From Microbacterium sp. B19 (GTDB lineage Bacteria > Actinomycetota > Actinomycetes > Actinomycetales > Microbacteriaceae), in assembly GCF_000333395.1 (NCBI RefSeq), contig NZ_BADA01000441.1, forward strand, positions 1 through 45,455: a stretch of 45,455 nucleotides of DNA, written 5' to 3'. The notes beneath the pieces were generated by a model. It did no database searches and was not told where the DNA came from. It saw only the letters and a list, made by a program, of their open reading frames with translations. This document shows positions 42,044 through 45,455 of this stretch, piece after piece. Positions within the stretch are counted from its first letter, which is position 1, and the number at the start of each line of letters is the position of its first letter. Made by a program: the position numbers and the translations under genes.

Positions 42044-42070
42044 GGATCCAAACATACTACATGTGGATCC
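42044..42070. promoter_or_regulatory. Paired GGATCC operator, site g (aminotransferase / amidotransferase-like divergent promoter)
   Basis: GGATCC at 42044-42049 (in TAGGATCCAAACAT, shared with sites b and f) and 42065-42070 (in GTGGATCCAAT), 21 bp apart, between two divergent genes. It links the 35.4-42.0 kb unit to the GntR regulon although the regulator gene is 9 kb away. Confidence 0.75.
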
Positions 42071-42099
42071 AATCTGTGATCGCCCGTCTCGGAGGTGCC

Positions 42100-42891
42100 G
42101 TGTCCCGCATGCTCGCCTACGTCGGCCCGGAGCCGGCGAACGTCGCCGCCACGCTGGGCGACGACGTCCTGGCATCCTTCGCCGCCCTCTCCCGCGTGCA
42201 CGCCGACGGCTGGGGCGCCGGCTGGCGCACGGAACGGGGAGTCGCGGCGAAAGTCGCGCCCGGACGCCCCGCCACGTGCCACGCCCTCGCCCGGGCGGTC
42301 CGCGTGCCGGCGACCGCCGCTCTCCTCTACCTCCGCTTCGGCAGCGCCGGAAGCGGCCTGAGCGAGCGGGAGGCACAGCCGTTCCTGTTCGGCGACGAGG
42401 TGTTCGAGCACAACGGCGCTCTCGCCCCTGCGGATCGCCTCCGCGACGCGCTCACCGACGATGAGCGCGCGACGCTCCGCGGCACCAATGACAGCGAGCT
42501 GTATTTCGCCCGCCTGCGCCGGGCGATCACCCCCGGAACCGACGTCGACCCGACCCGGATCGCGGATGCCGTCGCCGACGTCCGCGCGTCGTACCCCGAG
42601 GCGAGTCTCAACGCGCTGCTGCTCACCCCGACCGCCCTGGTCGCGGTGCACTCCTCGGCCGGTCGTCCCGCCCCGCTCGCCGCGTTCGCCGCGCGCGGGC
42701 TCGACCTCGCGGCCCTCCCACCGGGTCACGGCGACGGCTACAACGTCCTCTTCACCCGCCGCACCGCCTCCGGCGCGCGCCTGGTCGCGACGACCGGCAT
42801 CCCCCTGGACGGCTGGACCCCGCTCCCCGAGAACACGGTCTCCCTGGTGACCCCCGGGTCCGTGGCATCCACCCCCATCCCCTCCGCGTGA
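42100..42891 (+). CDS. Class II glutamine-amidotransferase-like Ntn hydrolase with Ser in place of Cys nucleophile
   Basis: A 263-residue protein with the layout of stand-alone class II glutamine amidotransferases (EgtC/YafJ-like): start MSRMLAYVGPEP, DGWGAGWRTERG, a strand ALLYLRFG, EAQPFLFGDEVFEHNGAL and NDSELYFARL. After removal of the initiator the N-terminal residue would be Ser2, where relatives have the catalytic Cys2 (MCR-L). Serine can serve in other Ntn hydrolases, so a hydrolase of gamma-glutamyl amides is conceivable, but loss of activity is equally possible. The GTG at 42100 follows GGAGG by 4 nt. Divergent from the aminotransferase across operator site g. Confidence 0.8.
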   Translation: MSRMLAYVGPEPANVAATLGDDVLASFAALSRVHADGWGAGWRTERGVAAKVAPGRPATCHALARAVRVPATAALLYLRFGSAGSGLSEREAQPFLFGDEVFEHNGALAPADRLRDALTDDERATLRGTNDSELYFARLRRAITPGTDVDPTRIADAVADVRASYPEASLNALLLTPTALVAVHSSAGRPAPLAAFAARGLDLAALPPGHGDGYNVLFTRRTASGARLVATTGIPLDGWTPLPENTVSLVTPGSVASTPIPSA

Positions 42892-42959
42892 GCGCGTGAG
42901 GGGTCAAGAATTGTCGCCGCGGACCCCCTCGAAGCGACAATTCTTGACCCCTCACGCGC
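42892..42959. terminator. 68-bp perfect inverted repeat, probable terminator/palindromic element
   Basis: 26-bp arms, 42892-42917 and 42934-42959, are perfectly complementary around a 16-nt loop; the arms contain GGGGTCAAGAATTGTCGC. It begins at the base after the amidotransferase stop and ends 28 nt before the next start. Without a T-run it may be a terminator of the GC-stem type or a mobile palindrome. Confidence 0.85.
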
Positions 42960-42987
42960 CCGCGCCTGCCGGGATAGCGTGGAACCC

Positions 42988-43854
42988 ATGGCACGCATGC
43001 GGGTGGAACCGGACGATGCGCCGACGGCGCGACTGTCCGACGGGGCGATCGCGCGGGTGACCGCGTCCACCTACGTGTCGGGGTCGGAGCTCGTCGTCGA
43101 CGGCACCCCGCAGTCGCACGTCGACCTCGACGATCCGACGCACCTGCACTTCGAGTACGTCGCGCGCATGGGTGCGGTCATCGACAGACTCCGGATGCCA
43201 GGACAGCCGCTCACCGCGGTCCACCTGGGCGCGGGTGCCCTGACGCTCCCCCGCTACGTCGAGGCCACGCGACCCGGGTCGCGGCAACAGGTCATCGAGC
43301 TGGAGCCGGCGCTGTGGGACCTCGTGCGCGAGAATCTCCCCCTCCCCCGCGGGGCCGCGATCCGCGTCCGCATCGGCGACGCCCGCGCGGGCCTCGGTCG
43401 ACTGCCCGCGGGCCTGCACGGCGCCGTCGACCTGCTCGTGAGCGACGTCTACTCCGGCGCGCAGACGCCCGCGCACCTCACGACCGTGGAGTTCTACCGC
43501 GAGGCCGCGGCGCTCCTCGCGCCCGACGGCGTGCTGCTCGTCAACGTCTCGGACGGCCCCGGGTTGGCGTTCGCGCGGCGGCAGGTCGCGACGGTGCGCG
43601 AGGTGCTCCCCGAGGTCATCGTGCTCGCCGAGGTGCAGGTGCTGAAGGGCCGCCGGTTCGGCAACCTCGTCGTCGCCGCCTCCGCCGCGCCCCTCCCGGT
43701 CGAGTGGTTGCCGCGTCTCATGGCCGCGGGCCCCCACCCCGCGAAGGTCGCCCAGGGAGCCGAGATCGACGAGTTCATCCGCGACGCGCGTCCGGCGACG
43801 GATGCCGATGCGACACCCTCGCCCAAGCCCTCGGCATCCATCTTCGATCGCTGA
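42988..43854 (+). CDS. Spermidine-synthase-like methyltransferase-fold protein
   Basis: A 288-residue Rossmann protein related to spermidine synthases as found in many actinobacteria. The nucleotide-binding strand is AVHLGAGALTLPRYVEATRPGS, followed by QQVIELEPALWDLVRE, VRIGDARAGL and the family's DLLVSDVYSGAQTPAHLTTVEFYREAAALLAPDGVLLVNV. The polyamine-site DDP of true spermidine synthases is not obvious, so the activity is unknown. The ATG at 42988 is 7 nt after a TAGCGT -10-like box (leaderless). Not linked to a GGATCC pair, so it is probably outside the catabolic regulon. Confidence 0.8.
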   Translation: MARMRVEPDDAPTARLSDGAIARVTASTYVSGSELVVDGTPQSHVDLDDPTHLHFEYVARMGAVIDRLRMPGQPLTAVHLGAGALTLPRYVEATRPGSRQQVIELEPALWDLVRENLPLPRGAAIRVRIGDARAGLGRLPAGLHGAVDLLVSDVYSGAQTPAHLTTVEFYREAAALLAPDGVLLVNVSDGPGLAFARRQVATVREVLPEVIVLAEVQVLKGRRFGNLVVAASAAPLPVEWLPRLMAAGPHPAKVAQGAEIDEFIRDARPATDADATPSPKPSASIFDR

Positions 43855-43969
43855 CGAGGGACGCCCGGACGCTCGCCCGGGCGGGTTCGCGACCCGCCGG
43901 TGTGGCGAGGCGGAGCATCGGGTGCCCGCACCGCAGACTGGAAGCATCGACCATTCGAGAGGAGCGACG

Positions 43970-44497
43970 GTGAGCTATATCCACGGGTACGACCCCGACA
44001 CATTGCGCGAGATCACCGACTCTCGCGAGTGCGCGGAGCGGCTCGAGGAGATCGGTTCGCAGCGCAGTCTTCCGGCCCTTCTCGAGCGCACCTGGCTGCT
44101 GAAGGTGCTCGATCGCTTCGACGAGGCCCTGACGATCTCGGAGCAGTCGGTGCGCGTCGCCCGCATGGCCGGGACCCGGCGCGACCTGCTGCGCGCCCGC
44201 ATCCTGCACGCCACGATCCAGCAGTGCCGCGGCGCGTTCGCCGCCGCCGAGCAGGAGCTGACGACGTGCGCGGAAGAGGCCGAAGGACAGGGCTGGGCGG
44301 GCATCGCCGCGTTCGCCCTGCAGCACCGCGGCAAGGTGCACTACGACGAGGGCGACTTCGAGGCCGCCCGCCGCGACTTCAAGCGCGCGCTGTTCCTCCG
44401 CCAGAACGCGGGGGCCAGCGACGCCGAACTCGAGTCGACGCTGCTCGCGATCGACGCCGCCGAGCGCCGGCGGGCTCGCGCGGTCGTGGCGAGCTGA
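43970..44497 (+). CDS. TPR-repeat protein of unknown function
   Basis: A 175-residue helical protein built from about three tetratricopeptide-like hairpins: LLERTWLLKVLDRFDEALTISEQSVRVARMAG, LLRARILHATIQQCRGAFAAAEQELTTCAEEAEG, and AFALQHRGKVHYDEGDFEAARRDFKRALFLRQNAGA. It has no signal peptide or enzyme domain and probably mediates protein contacts. The GTG at 43970 has a GAGAGGAG ribosome site. Confidence 0.82.
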   Translation: MSYIHGYDPDTLREITDSRECAERLEEIGSQRSLPALLERTWLLKVLDRFDEALTISEQSVRVARMAGTRRDLLRARILHATIQQCRGAFAAAEQELTTCAEEAEGQGWAGIAAFALQHRGKVHYDEGDFEAARRDFKRALFLRQNAGASDAELESTLLAIDAAERRRARAVVAS

Positions 44498-44526
44498 CGT
44501 CGGAGCCCCTCTCTACGATTTCCGTC

Positions 44527-45015
44527 ATGTCCGATCTGCAGCGTGTGCGCGTCTGGGCAGAGGCATTGATCGCCCTGCATCTCGACGACTCGTGGTCGTT
44601 CGCCTTCGACAACGCCAAGCGCCGCGCCGGGCTCTGCGACTACGGCCGCCGCCGCATCAGCGTCTCGCGCTACCTCGCCGCGCGCTACGACGACGACACC
44701 AACCACCAGACTCTGCTGCACGAGGTCGCGCACGCCCTGGCCGGCGCCGCGGCGGGGCACGGGCCGACGTGGAAGCGCGCGGCCCGCGACCTCGGGTACG
44801 TCGGCGGAACGACGCACGCCGGCGAGACCGCCAACGAGCTGGCGCCGTGGGTGGGCACGTGCCCGGCCGGACACGTCGCCTACCGGCACCGCCGTGCGAC
44901 GCGGCCGACGTCGTGCGCGAAGTGCGCACCGTACTTCGACCCGCGCTTCGCGCTGACGTGGGTGCACCGCGAGATCAGCCCCGCGACCCGGCTCGCCGCG
45001 GCGACGCCGCGCTGA
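44527..45015 (+). CDS. SprT-like zinc metalloprotein
   Basis: A 162-residue protein with the SprT-like domain: a helix, AFDNAKRRAGLCDYGRRRISVSRYLAAR, then the metalloprotease motif His65-Glu-Val-Ala-His69 in TLLHEVAHALAG and a third histidine in HGPTWKRAARDLG. A C-terminal zinc-ribbon-like CPAGH…CAKC follows. SprT-like proteins resemble the SPRTN protease that removes DNA-protein crosslinks, though bacterial function is little known. ATG at 44527 lies 7 nt after TACGAT (leaderless geometry). Confidence 0.87.
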   Translation: MSDLQRVRVWAEALIALHLDDSWSFAFDNAKRRAGLCDYGRRRISVSRYLAARYDDDTNHQTLLHEVAHALAGAAAGHGPTWKRAARDLGYVGGTTHAGETANELAPWVGTCPAGHVAYRHRRATRPTSCAKCAPYFDPRFALTWVHREISPATRLAAATPR

Positions 45016-45025
45016 GCGGGCGGTC

Positions 45026-45455
45026 TCACACCGCGGTGAAGACGCCGCTCCTCAGCACCGGGACGACGGATGCCGCATCCCGCGCGGCCGCGGCCAGGAC
45101 GAGGTCGCGTTCGCCCGCGTCGGCGCGCGAACGCCCGGTGCCGCTCGCGGTGAGCAGGTGCCGCACGGCCCCGCGCAGCGCGCGGAACCCTTCGCCCGCG
45201 ACGGCGGCGTCAGGCGACGCGTGATCGATGCCGAGGTCGCCGAGCGCGGCCACGACGGCCCCCGCGCCGAGCAGATCCTCGACGGCGAACCGCGGGCCGC
45301 CCGCGTCGGCGTCGCCCGCCGCGATCACCGCGATGCTCGTCCGGTCGCCGCGCGAGTGCTGCACGTCGAGCACATGGGCGGCGACGGCGGCCGCGTTGCG
45401 GATCCCCGCGACCACGACGTGCGCACCGGTCTCCTCCGCGCGAGCGCGAGGGATC
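45026..45455 (-). CDS. comB: 2-phosphosulfolactate phosphatase family protein (ComB), partial
   Basis: The C-terminal 142 codons of a gene that continues past the right edge. The open frame shows GAHVVVAGIRNAAAVAAHVLD, SIAVIAAGD, RFAVEDLLGAGAVVAAL, SPDAAVAGEGFRAL, HLLTASGTGR and the end VVPVLRSGVFTAV, matching the ComB family, which dephosphorylates 2-phosphosulfolactate. Actinobacterial members are common outside coenzyme M makers, so the real substrate is uncertain. Convergent with the SprT-like gene, 10 bp apart. Confidence 0.8.
   Translation of the reverse strand, partial: IPRARAEETGAHVVVAGIRNAAAVAAHVLDVQHSRGDRTSIAVIAAGDADAGGPRFAVEDLLGAGAVVAALGDLGIDHASPDAAVAGEGFRALRGAVRHLLTASGTGRSRADAGERDLVLAAAARDAASVVPVLRSGVFTAV

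Overview
This is a GC-rich, gene-dense stretch from an actinobacterium. GTG starts are frequent, ATGA/GTGA stop-start overlaps are common, several promoters look leaderless (a TANNNT box about 7 nt before the start codon), and GGATGCC/GCATCC strings recur in the coding DNA. Together these suggest a Microbacterium-like member of the Microbacteriaceae (inference). Almost the whole window is accessory catabolic DNA rich in nitrogen metabolism; no rRNA, tRNA, CRISPR array or transposase was seen.

Left block (1-6802): a biotin-dependent urea/guanidine carboxylase (cut by a stop next to the window edge) and two DUF1989 'urea carboxylase-associated' proteins, now understood as carboxyguanidine deiminase subunits. 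A divergent TetR regulator and a sodium:solute symporter complete the block. The operon and the symporter each carry a TTTCTGT-N6-ACAGAAA-type palindrome, so one TetR probably controls guanidine uptake and breakdown.

Central block (6855-33710) plus its extension (39663-42891): a large catabolic regulon. Seven promoter regions each carry two GGATCC cores, 21 bp apart in six cases and 20 bp in one. The obvious regulator is the GntR/FCD protein at 32988-33710, because VanR-type GntR proteins are known to bind TTGGATCCAA-like palindromes. The regulon holds a VanA/VanB-like Rieske oxygenase and reductase, a glutamine-synthetase-like (gamma-glutamylation) ligase, an aldehyde dehydrogenase, four phosphotriesterase-fold proteins, two amidases, an isochorismatase-like amidase and a GMC oxidoreductase. 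It also holds amidohydrolases, two divergent RidA proteins, a cupin, a cyclase, a cytidine-deaminase-like protein, an MFS exporter/importer and a polyamine-type ABC transporter. The 39.6-42.9 kb extension has a class V aminotransferase, a sarcosine-oxidase-like flavoprotein, gamma-glutamyltransferase, a topaquinone amine oxidase with a His-rich tail, and a class II glutamine-amidotransferase-like hydrolase. I infer uptake of an amine-bearing compound, its gamma-glutamylation, oxidative demethylation or hydroxylation, then amine/aldehyde oxidation and amide/lactone hydrolysis. The substrate cannot be named from sequence.

Between these, 33846-35334 is a small defence-like island: a HEPN Abi-like protein convergent with an orphan AbiEi antitoxin whose promoter is a nested palindrome. 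The right end (42988-45455) is ordinary chromosomal material: a spermidine-synthase-like protein, a TPR protein, a SprT-like metalloprotein and a partial ComB.

Oddities include two phosphotriesterase paralogues that have lost most metal ligands in the same way, two single-base frameshifts (about 21640 and 39765), a degenerate tandem duplication at 39465-39695, and several long intergenic inverted repeats, including three copies of one palindrome in a 380-bp gap.
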